Positions 1-7,787 of a stretch of DNA of 64,000 nucleotides are shown piece after piece. The translations under genes were made by a program, and so were the position numbers. The DNA is from Pseudomonas baetica. Its GTDB lineage: Bacteria > Pseudomonadota > Gammaproteobacteria > Pseudomonadales > Pseudomonadaceae. The notes under the pieces were generated by a model. The model ran no database searches. It saw nothing but the letters and a program-made list of their open reading frames with translations, and was not told the DNA's origin. Every line of letters starts with the position of its first letter. Position 1 is the stretch's first letter. The stretch is taken from the NCBI RefSeq assembly GCF_002813455.1, contig NZ_PHHE01000001.1:186001-250000 (forward strand), in the 5' to 3' direction.

Positions 1-125
1 GTTGAATTCCTGTGTGGGAGCGGGCTTGCTCGCGAAGGCGGTGGGTCAGTCAACCTTTTTCAACCTGACCCACGGGGGTGTCAGAAATTTTGTGTTCGGG
101 CATAACATGAGTAAGAGGTGCATGT

Positions 126-1373
126 ATGCCAACCAAAAAGAAACCCCTGCGTGACCTACCAAAAATCCCCAAGGAGCTGCTCGAAGAGTTCGGTGAGGGG
201 CTGATTACCGCAGAGGCTATTGAAGACGCTTCTGCGGCCTTCAAGAAGGCCTTGATTGAGCGAGCATTGAGTGCCGAGCTCGGTCACCACCTGGGGTATC
301 CGCCGGGCGCGCAGCGCCCAGAGGATGAAACCAACCAGCGCAATGGCAAAACGGGCAAGACGATTTTGACGGGGGATGGCCCGCTGCGGCTGGAGATTCC
401 CCGTGATCGGGATGGCAGTTTTGCCCCCATTCTGATCCCCAAGCATGAGCGGCGTTACACCGGTTTTGATGACAAGATCATCGCCATGTATGCCCGAGGC
501 ATGACCGTTCGAGAAATCCGCGCTTTCCTCTCTGAGCAATACGGGACGGACGTTTCCCATGACTTCATCAGCTCAGTCACGCACGAGGTGATGGAGGAAA
601 TTGGTGCGTGGCAACAGCGACCGCTTGAGCCGATGTACCCAGTCATTTTCTTCGATGCGCTGCGGGTCAAGATCCGAGAAGAAGGCCTTGTCCGCAACAA
701 GGCGATTTACTTGGCGCTGGGTGTTTTACCCGATGGAACGCGCGATATTCTTGGTATCTGGATCGAAAACACCGAGGGTGCGAAGTTCTGGATGAAGGTC
801 TTCAACGACCTCAAGACCCGCGGCGTAGAGGACGTGCTGATCGCCGTGACTGACGGTCTCAAAGGCATGCCAGAGGCGCTAAGCGCAGTATTTCCGGCAA
901 CAACGCTGCAAACATGCATCGTCCACTTGATCCGCAACAGCCTCGATTACGCGGCGTGGGACAAGCGCCGTGAGCTGGCCAAGGCGCTAAAACCGATCTA
1001 TCAAGCCATCAACGCAGAAGCGGCTGAGGAAGCACTGGATGCCTTTGAAAATGGCCCTTGGGGTAAGCAATACCCAACGGTGGTGGCGGCCTGGAGACGA
1101 GCCTGGGATCGAGTGATTCCATTTTTTGTCTTCCCGCCTGCCATTCGAAAAGTGATCTATACGACCAACGCTATCGAAAGCATCAACGCTCAGCTACGCA
1201 AGATCATCAAGACCCGGGGCCACTTCCCGACGGATGACGCAGCGACCAAGCTGATCTGGCTTGGGCTGCGTAACATCACGGCAAACTGGGGCTCGGCGGC
1301 TCATGACTGGAAGAGTGCGATGAACCAATTTGCGATTCTGTACGGAGATCGATTTATCAGGCCGACCTGGTAA
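126..1373 (+). CDS. IS256-family (mutator-type) transposase
   Basis: This is a 415-residue DDE transposase of the IS256/Mutator class, which moves its element by copy-out-paste-in transposition. The presumed catalytic triad is visible: D177 in FFDALRVK, D243 in VTDGLKGMPEAL and E351 in TTNAIESINAQLRK. The family Cys/His motif (CIVHLIRNS) sits between the second Asp and the Glu. The length is typical of the family and there is no frameshift or stop, so the enzyme should be functional. It is the only gene in the element, lies 52 bp from the left end, and is followed by a short hairpin before the right inverted repeat. The start ATG at 126 gives the usual basic N-terminus. Confidence 0.95.
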   Translation: MPTKKKPLRDLPKIPKELLEEFGEGLITAEAIEDASAAFKKALIERALSAELGHHLGYPPGAQRPEDETNQRNGKTGKTILTGDGPLRLEIPRDRDGSFAPILIPKHERRYTGFDDKIIAMYARGMTVREIRAFLSEQYGTDVSHDFISSVTHEVMEEIGAWQQRPLEPMYPVIFFDALRVKIREEGLVRNKAIYLALGVLPDGTRDILGIWIENTEGAKFWMKVFNDLKTRGVEDVLIAVTDGLKGMPEALSAVFPATTLQTCIVHLIRNSLDYAAWDKRRELAKALKPIYQAINAEAAEEALDAFENGPWGKQYPTVVAAWRRAWDRVIPFFVFPPAIRKVIYTTNAIESINAQLRKIIKTRGHFPTDDAATKLIWLGLRNITANWGSAAHDWKSAMNQFAILYGDRFIRPTW

Positions 1374-1378
1374 AACCC

Positions 1379-1398
1379 GGCCTGCCTGACGGCAGGCC
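1379..1398 (+). terminator. Hairpin after the transposase gene
   Basis: GGCCTGCC and GGCAGGCC form a perfect 8-bp stem with a 4-nt loop six bases after the transposase stop. There is no clear U tract, so this may be a weak terminator or a structure that protects the IS end from outside transcription. Confidence 0.45.
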
Positions 1399-1475
1399 AT
1401 TACCGGCCCGCACACAAAAAATCTGACACTCTCTGACCCACCGCATTCGCGAGCAAGCCCGCTCCCACAGGGATA

Positions 1476-2258
1476 TCACTCTTCTTCGGATCCTTCGGCG
1501 CGCCAGTAGCCGACGGCTTTCACCAGCTTCTCGTCGAGGCCATGCTCATCGAGCAACACCCGCCGAACCTGCCGGGAAACCTTGGTCTCGGTGGCCACCC
1601 ACGCATACAGATTGCCTTTAGGCACCTGCAACTGCTTGACGGTGGTCAGCAGGTTGTCCTTCCCGCCTTCGCGCAATACCCAGATCACATTGACCTGCGC
1701 TGCACTTTCCAGCACTTGCTGCTCGCCGCCGTTTGCCACTTCGATCACCACCAGCGCCTTGCGATTGGCCGCCAGGCCTTCGAGGCGGCGGGCGATGGCG
1801 GGCAGGGCGGTTTCGTCGCCGATCAGCAGGTAGCTGTCGAAGATGTCCGGCACGATCATCGAGCCACGCGGCCCGCCGATGTGCAGGAACTGCCCGGGTG
1901 TAGCCTGTTCGGCCCAGGTCGAGGCAGGCCCGTCACCGTGCAGGACGAAATCAATGTCCAGCTCAAGCGTGTCGAGGTCGTAGCGGCGCGGGGTGTAGTC
2001 GCGCATTTCGGGCATCGGGCCTTCGTTCTTGCCGCCGAGCACCATCGTCTCCAGGGCAGCGGTTTGTTCGGCGTTCTGCGGGAACAGCAGTTTGACGTGA
2101 TCGTCGGTACCGAGGCTGATGAAGCCGGCCAGTTCGGGCCCGCCAAGGGTGATACGGCGCATGCGTGGGGTGATATCGACCACGCGCAGCACTTCGAGGC
2201 GACGGCGTTTGATTTCGTGCATCACACGGTGAATGGTTTGAGTATCGACTGCAGTCAT
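1476..2258 (-). CDS. Siderophore-interacting protein / NADPH-dependent ferric-siderophore reductase (YqjH/ViuB family)
   Basis: This cytoplasmic flavoprotein (260 aa) should reduce the iron of an imported ferric siderophore so that the metal is released. The N-terminal FAD-binding barrel carries RDYTPRRYD near residue 90 (the R-x-Y-T-x-R flavin motif) and HIGGPRGS near 130. The SIP/NAD(P)H domain follows, with DETALPAIARRLE and the family C-terminal GYWR. Its ATG overlaps the TGA of the PadR-type gene upstream (ATGA, 2255-2258), so the two are translationally coupled, as in the E. coli pair YqjI-YqjH. The substrate siderophore cannot be told from sequence. The 3' end is only about 7 bp from the REPIN. 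Confidence 0.9.
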   Translation of the reverse strand: MTAVDTQTIHRVMHEIKRRRLEVLRVVDITPRMRRITLGGPELAGFISLGTDDHVKLLFPQNAEQTAALETMVLGGKNEGPMPEMRDYTPRRYDLDTLELDIDFVLHGDGPASTWAEQATPGQFLHIGGPRGSMIVPDIFDSYLLIGDETALPAIARRLEGLAANRKALVVIEVANGGEQQVLESAAQVNVIWVLREGGKDNLLTTVKQLQVPKGNLYAWVATETKVSRQVRRVLLDEHGLDEKLVKAVGYWRAEGSEEE

Positions 2259-2830
2259 TCGGCTTTCTCCGAGGCAAGTTGAACGGCGGGGCCGTCGACG
2301 ATGGCTTTGGCGGTGTCGTTGAGCAGATCGCGTACACGCAGGATTTCTTCCGCGCTCCAGCGCCCGTGGTGCAGTTGCAGGGCATGGCGCAGGTTATGCA
2401 CCGCCTCGTGAATTTCTGGCGGCCGGTCGTGGCCGCGCAGTGAACGTTTGCTGACGTCGATACGCATGCGCACGCCATCCAGCGCCACCGCTTGCTCGCC
2501 CAGGGACAGGCGCCCGGCGTCGGTCACGCTGTAGCGTTTTTTGCCGCCCTCGGCATCGCCCGTGATCAGTTCGCTTTCTTCCAGAAAGGTCAGGGTCGGG
2601 TAGATCACGCCGGGGCTCGGGCTGTAGGCGCCGTCGAACATGCCTTCGATCTGGCGGATCAGGTCGTAGCCGTGGCAGGGCTGCTCGGCGACCAGCGCCA
2701 GCAACAGCAATTTCAGATCGCCGGGGGCAAACACCCGCGGGCCACGGCCGCCGCGTTCGCGGCCGGGGCGTTTCTCGAAGCCGTCACGGCCGTCACCGTG
2801 TTCGCGGTGGGGGGAATGAGGGTCTCTCAT
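2255..2830 (-). CDS. PadR-family metal-responsive regulator, YqjI-like
   Basis: This 191-residue repressor has a PadR winged-helix domain at about 37-110 (LKLLLLALVAEQPCHGYDLI, then GVIYPTLTFLEE and the wing GGKKRYSVTDAG). A C-terminal helical region for dimerisation follows. The first 35 residues are rich in His, Arg and Gly, which recalls the metal-binding N-terminus of E. coli YqjI, a nickel/iron-responsive repressor of yqjH. The gene sits first in a two-gene operon with the siderophore reductase. An 18-bp perfect palindrome 36 bp upstream of its ATG is the obvious autoregulatory operator. Metal specificity is inferred from the homologue, not shown here. Confidence 0.88.
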   Translation of the reverse strand: MRDPHSPHREHGDGRDGFEKRPGRERGGRGPRVFAPGDLKLLLLALVAEQPCHGYDLIRQIEGMFDGAYSPSPGVIYPTLTFLEESELITGDAEGGKKRYSVTDAGRLSLGEQAVALDGVRMRIDVSKRSLRGHDRPPEIHEAVHNLRHALQLHHGRWSAEEILRVRDLLNDTAKAIVDGPAVQLASEKAE

Positions 2831-2865
2831 TTTTGCTTTCTCTCTCTCGTCGTATTTAGATACAA

Positions 2866-2883
2866 CTTAAGATATATCTTAAG
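2866..2883. promoter_or_regulatory. 18-bp perfect palindrome, candidate operator of the PadR regulator
   Basis: CTTAAGATATATCTTAAG is a perfect AT-rich dyad in a GC-rich genome. It is centred about 44 bp upstream of the padR-type start codon, where a promoter would lie. PadR regulators typically bind such AT-centred dyads in their own promoters. Confidence 0.65.
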
Positions 2884-3264
2884 GCGCAGGCAAGGCGTTT
2901 TTTGTCGGAACCTGCCTTCAGTCGACGAGCGGCGCCCGCGCTGAAAGCGGCGTAATGCCGTCGATGCACATTTTTTAACGCTAAATTTTCGCTGATAAAA
3001 ACAATGTCCGGAAAGTTAAAGCTATCACTCTATTAATCACCGGCTTATATTCTTTAGCCGGTTTAAGTCCCGTATTAATTAGTTGTATTCGCTGTATGGT
3101 TTTATTACAGAAACTGTATGTAAGGCATAACTTACAGTCGCTGTTTTGTATTTTGATTTTTTGTTCTTTTTTCTTGCTGGTCGTGGGGTGGTTTAACTAC
3201 GCGGTCATCGGAAGTTGCCTGCTTACTTTCAAGAACCAACAGCCGATCATGCCTCGGCGTTGAG
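2884..3264. other. Intergenic region with probable fimbrial operon promoter
   Basis: No gene is supported here. The stretch is clearly AT-richer than its surroundings and lies between the divergent padR-type gene and the fimbrial operon. A 7-bp inverted repeat, ACCGGCT/AGCCGGT, spans 3039-3062. I cannot fix -35/-10 boxes with confidence. Confidence 0.4.
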
Positions 3265-3310
3265 AGTTCAAAGCAACACGGCTCCCCTTCAGGCAGACGT
3301 TGTTTGAACT
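3265..3310 (+). promoter_or_regulatory. Leader hairpin upstream of the major pilin gene
   Basis: AGTTCAAAGCAAC (3265-3277) pairs with GTTGTTTGAACT (3299-3310) apart from one bulged base, leaving a 21-nt loop. It ends 41 nt before the pilin ATG, so it would sit in the 5' untranslated region. It could stabilise the pilin mRNA or be a regulator target; which of these is inference. Confidence 0.4.
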
Positions 3311-3351
3311 TTCAATGACCTAACCACTATCAAGCAAACAGGTACTGAACG

Positions 3352-3837
3352 ATGTTCAAGAAACTCGCAATCGGCGCTTCACTCGCTGGCCTGGCCATGA
3401 GCTCTTCCATGGCTTTCGCTGTCGATCCCATCAGCCAGAGCATCAGCATCAAGGCGTTCGTGCCGACGTCGCTGTTCGTGATCAAGCCCCAGGATCCGAA
3501 CTTCGGTCGCGACGAAGTCATGAGCCAGCTCGACAGCGGTGAAATGAGCACCATCGACCACATTTTCAACCTCAAACACACCGATCCGAAGGGTGCGATC
3601 AACGCTTTGATTGAAGGCACTCCGGCGCTGTACAACGGCCGTGACAGCCTCCCGCTGACCGTTTCGGTCGGTGGTGTGGAACTGGGCAGCACCACCACTG
3701 AAATCGTTAACGAAACCGATTCGGTACCGGGGGTTCAACGTTCGCTGCGCATCAAGGCCGCGACCCCGTCAGCGACCCAGAGCGGTAACTACAGCGGCAG
3801 TTTCTCGGTGATCTTCGAGCCGGTCATCAAGTCCTGA
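3352..3837 (+). CDS. CS1/CblA-type (alpha) fimbrial major pilin
   Basis: This 161-residue secreted pilin starts with a clear Sec signal peptide (MFKKLAIGASLAGLAMSSSM then AFA, cleavage near 23). The mature part resembles the CS1 fimbrial family (CfaB, CooA, CblA): an N-terminal donor strand rich in alternating hydrophobics (SQSISIKAFVPT), a central NGRDSLPLTVSVGG block, and a C-terminal GNYSGSFSVIFEP beta strand. It would polymerise at the cell surface by donor-strand exchange through the usher. It is first in a six-gene operon and is separated from the usher gene by a strong hairpin, which fits its likely role as the most abundant product. No cysteines are present, as is usual for class 5 pilins. 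Confidence 0.9.
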   Translation: MFKKLAIGASLAGLAMSSSMAFAVDPISQSISIKAFVPTSLFVIKPQDPNFGRDEVMSQLDSGEMSTIDHIFNLKHTDPKGAINALIEGTPALYNGRDSLPLTVSVGGVELGSTTTEIVNETDSVPGVQRSLRIKAATPSATQSGNYSGSFSVIFEPVIKS

Positions 3838-3882
3838 GCCAGTACGCTTCTGAATAAGAAGTTATTTGTTCAATAGTCTTGC

Positions 3883-3911
3883 CCCACTGACCATCATTGA
3901 TGGTCGGTGGG
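3883..3911 (+). terminator. Intercistronic hairpin between pilin and usher genes
   Basis: CCCACTGACCATC and GATGGTCGGTGGG form a 13-bp stem with one G-T pair and a 3-nt loop, 46 nt after the pilin stop. No run of T follows directly, so an attenuator or an mRNA-stabilising structure is more likely than a full terminator. It covers the possible GTG start of the usher frame at 3907. Confidence 0.7.
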
Positions 3912-3945
3912 TGTCGGCTTCTTTAGTTACCTGGATATTACGATC

Positions 3946-6468
3946 ATGTTTCCGATGACTCCCATCGCGGCTGCGCTCGCACTTTTTTTATGTGCCGGTG
4001 CCTGGGCTGCGCCCAATGACAATGCCACGACGCCCCGCAGTCTGCTCGCTCAGGCCAAAGGGTTGCCGGCGGATTTCGAAGAACACTTCTTCGATGTGCC
4101 ATTAGCCGTTCGGGTGGAACGTGATCAACAATTTCTCGGTGAGGCGATGATCGTGCTGGGCAAAGATGATCGCGTCACCCTGCTGGAATTTACCGACACG
4201 GCCGAGAGCACGATTGCGGCCAGTGAGCGCGAAACGTGGGCGGCTTATTTACAACAAGGCGTGCTGTTGGGTGCCTGCCAGAGCAGTTGCCCGGCGCAGA
4301 TGATCGCCGTGCATTACAACCTGCAGAGTTCGCTGCTGTCGATTGCCACGGAAAATGCCGAGCGCGACGCCGAAGCCAAGCGCTACTACGACGTTCCGGA
4401 GAACGGCAGCACCGGGCTGATCGTGCGTAATCAGTTGAACCTCAACGGTGGTCAGGATCAGGACCTGGGCGGACGTTATGGTCTGGAAGCCAGCAGCAGC
4501 CTGGGTAACTGGACGCAGCGGGTCAATTTGCAACTGGCCAAACTCGGCGATCCGGACGACAAGCTCTATCACGCCGTGCATGAGTTGTATGGCCAGCGTG
4601 AAATGCCGGGGACGTTTCTGCGCATGGGTTATTTCACGCCCAACTCCGAAGGCTTGAGCCGCCAGCTGCGCACCTTTGGCGCCAGCCCCGATACGGCGGT
4701 GGGCCTGATGTACGGCAGTTCCGACAGTCTGGCGATCAACAGCCCCCGGCCGAGTGTCTATCCGATCTACGTCACGGCCAATCGGCAGGCCTCGGTGGAG
4801 ATCTACCGCAATGGCGTGCTGGTCAATACCCAAGCGGTCGCGGCCGGTTTGCAGACCCTCGATACCCGGCCGCTGCCGGGGGGCATTTACGAGGTCGAAG
4901 TGCGCCTGATCGAAGATGGCCAGATCACGTCGACCACGCAGGAGCTGGTGTACAAACCGACCAACTGGCGCAACCTCGATGAGCGCTGGCGCTACAGCCT
5001 GTTTGCCGGGCAGGAAAGCAAATTGCTCAGCAACTGGGATGAACAGTCCAGTGGCGACATGACGGCCGGGGCGGCGGTCAATTACCTGCTGCATCCGCGG
5101 GTGATTCTCGGGCTGTCGGCGCGGCAGATTCAGGGCAAGCAGCAATATGGATCGTCCATCGACTGGAGCGTGGTCGACAACGCCAGCCTGTACGCCAACG
5201 TCTATCAGACCGAGGAACACGGCACCGGCATGGACCTGCAGGGCATCTACAGCTATGGCTCCGGCAACCTGTTCGCCACGCACAACCGCAGTTGGCTGGA
5301 CACCACCAACACCTACGAAACCCTGCCCGATGGCACTCGTGTGCGCCAACGCAACGTGTTCATTGGCCAGACCAGCAGTTCATCGCTGGCGATCAATCAT
5401 CGCCTGAGCAGCAAGAACTCCATCAACGGCCGCGTCTCCTACAGCGAAGGCAATGTCAGCGGTACCGCGCTCGATCTGGGGTGGTCGCAACGCACCGTGC
5501 TGTTCGGCAGTGACGCCAACTGGCGCCTGTCGCTGTTCGACCGGCCGGGCAGCTACAGCAGCGGCGATGCACGCAATCGCGGGGTCGACCTGAGTGTCAG
5601 CGTGGCGCTGGGCGGGCCGGGTGAGCAATGGTCGGGCAGCATCGGCACGCGCACGGCGCGCGAGGGCGGGCGTGACAACAATGGCTCGCTGTCGTACCGC
5701 AAAACCCTTGAGAACCATGTGCTGCAAAGCGTCTCGGTCACCGCACTGGCGGATACCTATGGCGTCGGGTTATCCGGCCTCAGCAGTTTCGAGGCCGAGA
5801 GTTTCAATGGCGATGCATTCCTCCAGCGTTCTTCCTACAACGGTAATTACACCGGTGGCTTGAACCTCGACAGCATCGTGGCGGTGGGCGGCGAGCACAT
5901 GGTCATGACCAGCCAGCAACATGGCGGTGGCGCCGGGATGATCGTTGATGTCGAAACCGATCTCGATGAGATAACCCTGCGCGCCGACGACCTCAGTGGC
6001 GGCAGCGCGACGCTGCGCCCAGGGCGCAATTACATACCGCTCACCGCTTATAAAAACAGTTCGGTCAGCTTCGACTTCGAAGGCAACCACGCGCCTTCGG
6101 CGAGCATCCAGCCGGCACGGGCGCGCTACCACTTGAACAAGGGCGGGGTCGACTACCGCAAGATCACCGTGAGCAAGACCCTGACCGTGCTCGGGCGTCT
6201 GCTCGACCCGCAGGGCAAGCCGCTCAAGGGCCATCACGTCATCAACCACGCCAGTCGTGGGGTGACCGAGGTGGACGGCTTCTTCTCGATGGAAATGAAC
6301 GCCGGTGCTCCGACGCTGGAAGTGCGTCGCGGTGATCAGTTGCTCTGCCAGTTCCGCCTTGATCCTGCCAATGCGCGCAGTGAGAACAACGTGCTGATGA
6401 TCGGTGATTTGCGTTGCTCGCCCGACACCCTGGCAGAGACCACCACGCAGCCGGCACTCGCAGGTTAA
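3946..6468 (+). CDS. CS1-type (CfaC/CooC/CblC-like) outer-membrane fimbrial usher
   Basis: This is the outer-membrane assembly platform that receives chaperone-pilin complexes and extrudes the alpha fimbria. From the ATG at 3946 it has 840 residues, as expected for CfaC/CblC ushers, and begins with a signal peptide (MFPMTPIAAALALFLCAGAW). The N-terminal periplasmic region is followed by a long beta-barrel section with many alternating aromatic strands, interrupted by a plug-like segment (NRQASVEIYRNGVLVNTQ at about 290-310). Near the end is a C-terminal domain with RLLDPQGKPLKGHHV. I prefer ATG 3946 over GTG 3907 because 3907 lies in a hairpin and would put 13 polar residues before the signal peptide. 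The next gene starts 22 bp after the stop. Confidence 0.9.
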   Translation: MFPMTPIAAALALFLCAGAWAAPNDNATTPRSLLAQAKGLPADFEEHFFDVPLAVRVERDQQFLGEAMIVLGKDDRVTLLEFTDTAESTIAASERETWAAYLQQGVLLGACQSSCPAQMIAVHYNLQSSLLSIATENAERDAEAKRYYDVPENGSTGLIVRNQLNLNGGQDQDLGGRYGLEASSSLGNWTQRVNLQLAKLGDPDDKLYHAVHELYGQREMPGTFLRMGYFTPNSEGLSRQLRTFGASPDTAVGLMYGSSDSLAINSPRPSVYPIYVTANRQASVEIYRNGVLVNTQAVAAGLQTLDTRPLPGGIYEVEVRLIEDGQITSTTQELVYKPTNWRNLDERWRYSLFAGQESKLLSNWDEQSSGDMTAGAAVNYLLHPRVILGLSARQIQGKQQYGSSIDWSVVDNASLYANVYQTEEHGTGMDLQGIYSYGSGNLFATHNRSWLDTTNTYETLPDGTRVRQRNVFIGQTSSSSLAINHRLSSKNSINGRVSYSEGNVSGTALDLGWSQRTVLFGSDANWRLSLFDRPGSYSSGDARNRGVDLSVSVALGGPGEQWSGSIGTRTAREGGRDNNGSLSYRKTLENHVLQSVSVTALADTYGVGLSGLSSFEAESFNGDAFLQRSSYNGNYTGGLNLDSIVAVGGEHMVMTSQQHGGGAGMIVDVETDLDEITLRADDLSGGSATLRPGRNYIPLTAYKNSSVSFDFEGNHAPSASIQPARARYHLNKGGVDYRKITVSKTLTVLGRLLDPQGKPLKGHHVINHASRGVTEVDGFFSMEMNAGAPTLEVRRGDQLLCQFRLDPANARSENNVLMIGDLRCSPDTLAETTTQPALAG

Positions 6469-6490
6469 TGGCATGATTTGGGATTACACG

Positions 6491-7747
6491 ATGAAACGTT
6501 TGCGTTCGCTCAAGCCCGGCCTCGGGCGATACCTGTCAGCCCTGCTGCTGGCGACATTACCGCTGTGCTCAGAGGCTGGCATTGTTGAAGTCACCGCGGT
6601 GTTTCGCCCGGATCCGGGCAATCCGATGGTCAACAGATTCAAGAACACCAAGCCCAGCGAAGGTTACTGCGCGCATTTCGCCGCGTACTGCGAAAGCCGC
6701 GATCTGTTCAGCCTGACCTTGCCTTTGGGTGGTTTTCCGCAGACCACCGGGATGAGGGTGCAGGCCAACCATACCGATCCGCGCCAAGGCGCTTTTCTGA
6801 AGGTGCCCTCTGACTGGCGACGCCTGACGGTTACCAATGAGAACGGCGATACAGATGAGCTCGAAGTGCGTATTTCAGGTGTCGGTGGCCGCGCCGATCA
6901 CGGTGGCGACGTGGTGGAGATGACCGGGGGCGGTAACTACGAGCACTTGTGGAGCACCGGCCGGTGGCACAAGGCGCCTTTTCCGTGCATTGCAGGCGGC
7001 GGGCTGAACGGCAACAGTTATTACGTCATTTTCATGTGGATGGTGCCGGAAAATGCCGGCGCCTGTGCCACAACGGCCTTGTTTGATCTGCCGCACTTCG
7101 AATACCGCTATCTGTTTTTCGGTTACGAACTGCGCACGCCCAACCCGCTGAAAATGCCCACCGGGACTTATCGCGGCAGTATCCATTACAGCGTCGGGCC
7201 GGGCATGGACTTTGACATTGGCGATGCGGTCCGGCCCCACGATTCGGCGGTCACCATCGATTTTGTCTTGAGCGTCGAACACACCCTCAAGGTTGAAGTG
7301 CCGCCGGGCGGCAACCGCATCGAATTGCTGCCGCAAGGTGGCTGGCAGGGCTGGTTGCAGCGCAATCAGCGTCCGGAGCGGTTGTTCCGCGACCAGACCT
7401 TCAATCTGTCGACGTCCAGCCGTTTCAAAATGCACCTGGAATGCGAGTACAGCAATGGCGGCAACGACTGCTCGTTGTATGAGCCATTGAGCGGCCACGG
7501 TGTGCCGTTGAGTGTCTTCGTCAGCCTTCCCGGCGGCCTTACCGATGCCTCGGGGCAACCGGTCACCCGCCGCCGACTGGCCCGTGATGGCAGCGGCACC
7601 GAGTTGTTCATGCCGGGCTACTACCTGGATCGCCAACCGGGAGCCCTGCACTTCGAAATCGCCAGCAAGGATGTCGAGCAAATGCTCACCGGGACCGGCA
7701 AAACCTACAGAGGCAATGTCACGGTGGTCTGGGACTCGGAAGTCTGA
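6491..7747 (+). CDS. CblD/CfaE-like minor pilin, tip adhesin and pilus initiator (copy 1)
   Basis: This 418-residue protein has a signal peptide ending near CSEAG and a two-domain layout typical of CblD/CfaE/CooD tip proteins. The N-terminal half has several Cys and is probably the adhesin domain. The C-terminal pilin-like domain starts near LKVEVPPGGNRIELLPQGGW. Tip proteins of this family start fibre assembly and bind the host receptor. A paralogue lies at 9063-10289 with a very similar C-terminal half (VEVPPGGNR, LLPQGGWQ, RLFRDQTFN, SSRFKM shared) and a more diverged N-terminal half. ATG 6473 is an alternative start. The receptor cannot be predicted. Confidence 0.85.
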   Translation: MKRLRSLKPGLGRYLSALLLATLPLCSEAGIVEVTAVFRPDPGNPMVNRFKNTKPSEGYCAHFAAYCESRDLFSLTLPLGGFPQTTGMRVQANHTDPRQGAFLKVPSDWRRLTVTNENGDTDELEVRISGVGGRADHGGDVVEMTGGGNYEHLWSTGRWHKAPFPCIAGGGLNGNSYYVIFMWMVPENAGACATTALFDLPHFEYRYLFFGYELRTPNPLKMPTGTYRGSIHYSVGPGMDFDIGDAVRPHDSAVTIDFVLSVEHTLKVEVPPGGNRIELLPQGGWQGWLQRNQRPERLFRDQTFNLSTSSRFKMHLECEYSNGGNDCSLYEPLSGHGVPLSVFVSLPGGLTDASGQPVTRRRLARDGSGTELFMPGYYLDRQPGALHFEIASKDVEQMLTGTGKTYRGNVTVVWDSEV

Positions 7748-7787
7748 GGCGCCGACCGTTCACTGTTTATCCATCAGAGGGCAGAAA

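Larger units (their letters stand above)
74..1432 (+). mobile_element. IS256-family insertion sequence, about 1.36 kb, with 9-bp target duplication
   Basis: The element carries one transposase gene flanked by imperfect terminal inverted repeats: GTGTCAGAAATTTTGTGT at the left (from 78) and the complement of ACACAAAAAATCTGACAC at the right (to 1429). The 9-bp direct repeat CTGACCCAC at 65-73 and 1433-1441 fits the 8-9 bp duplication of the family. Exact end bases are uncertain by one or two because the left end is a G run. Both ends and the gene look intact, so the copy is probably recent and possibly active. Confidence 0.88.
13..1469. repeat. REPIN (two inverted REPs) split by an IS256-family element
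   Basis: The left arm (13-73) starts TGTGGGAGCGGGCTTGCTCG and runs to CTGACCCAC. The right arm (1433-1469) resumes at CTGACCCAC and ends with the inverse REP GCGAGCAAGCCCGCTCCCAC. Joining the arms at the duplicated CTGACCCAC restores a complete Pseudomonas REPIN whose inner stem is GTGGGTCAG/CTGACCCAC. The IS therefore landed inside the loop-proximal stem of a pre-existing REPIN. Confidence 0.88.

Noticed and set aside
1542..2282. Long plus-strand open frame (246 aa) opposite the siderophore reductase
   Set aside because: It is an antisense shadow of the reductase gene in a GC-rich genome; no ribosome site or family features are seen.
4249..5349. Long minus-strand open frame (366 aa) inside the usher gene
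   Set aside because: It is a shadow of the usher on the other strand, rich in His, Val and Arg as such frames are.
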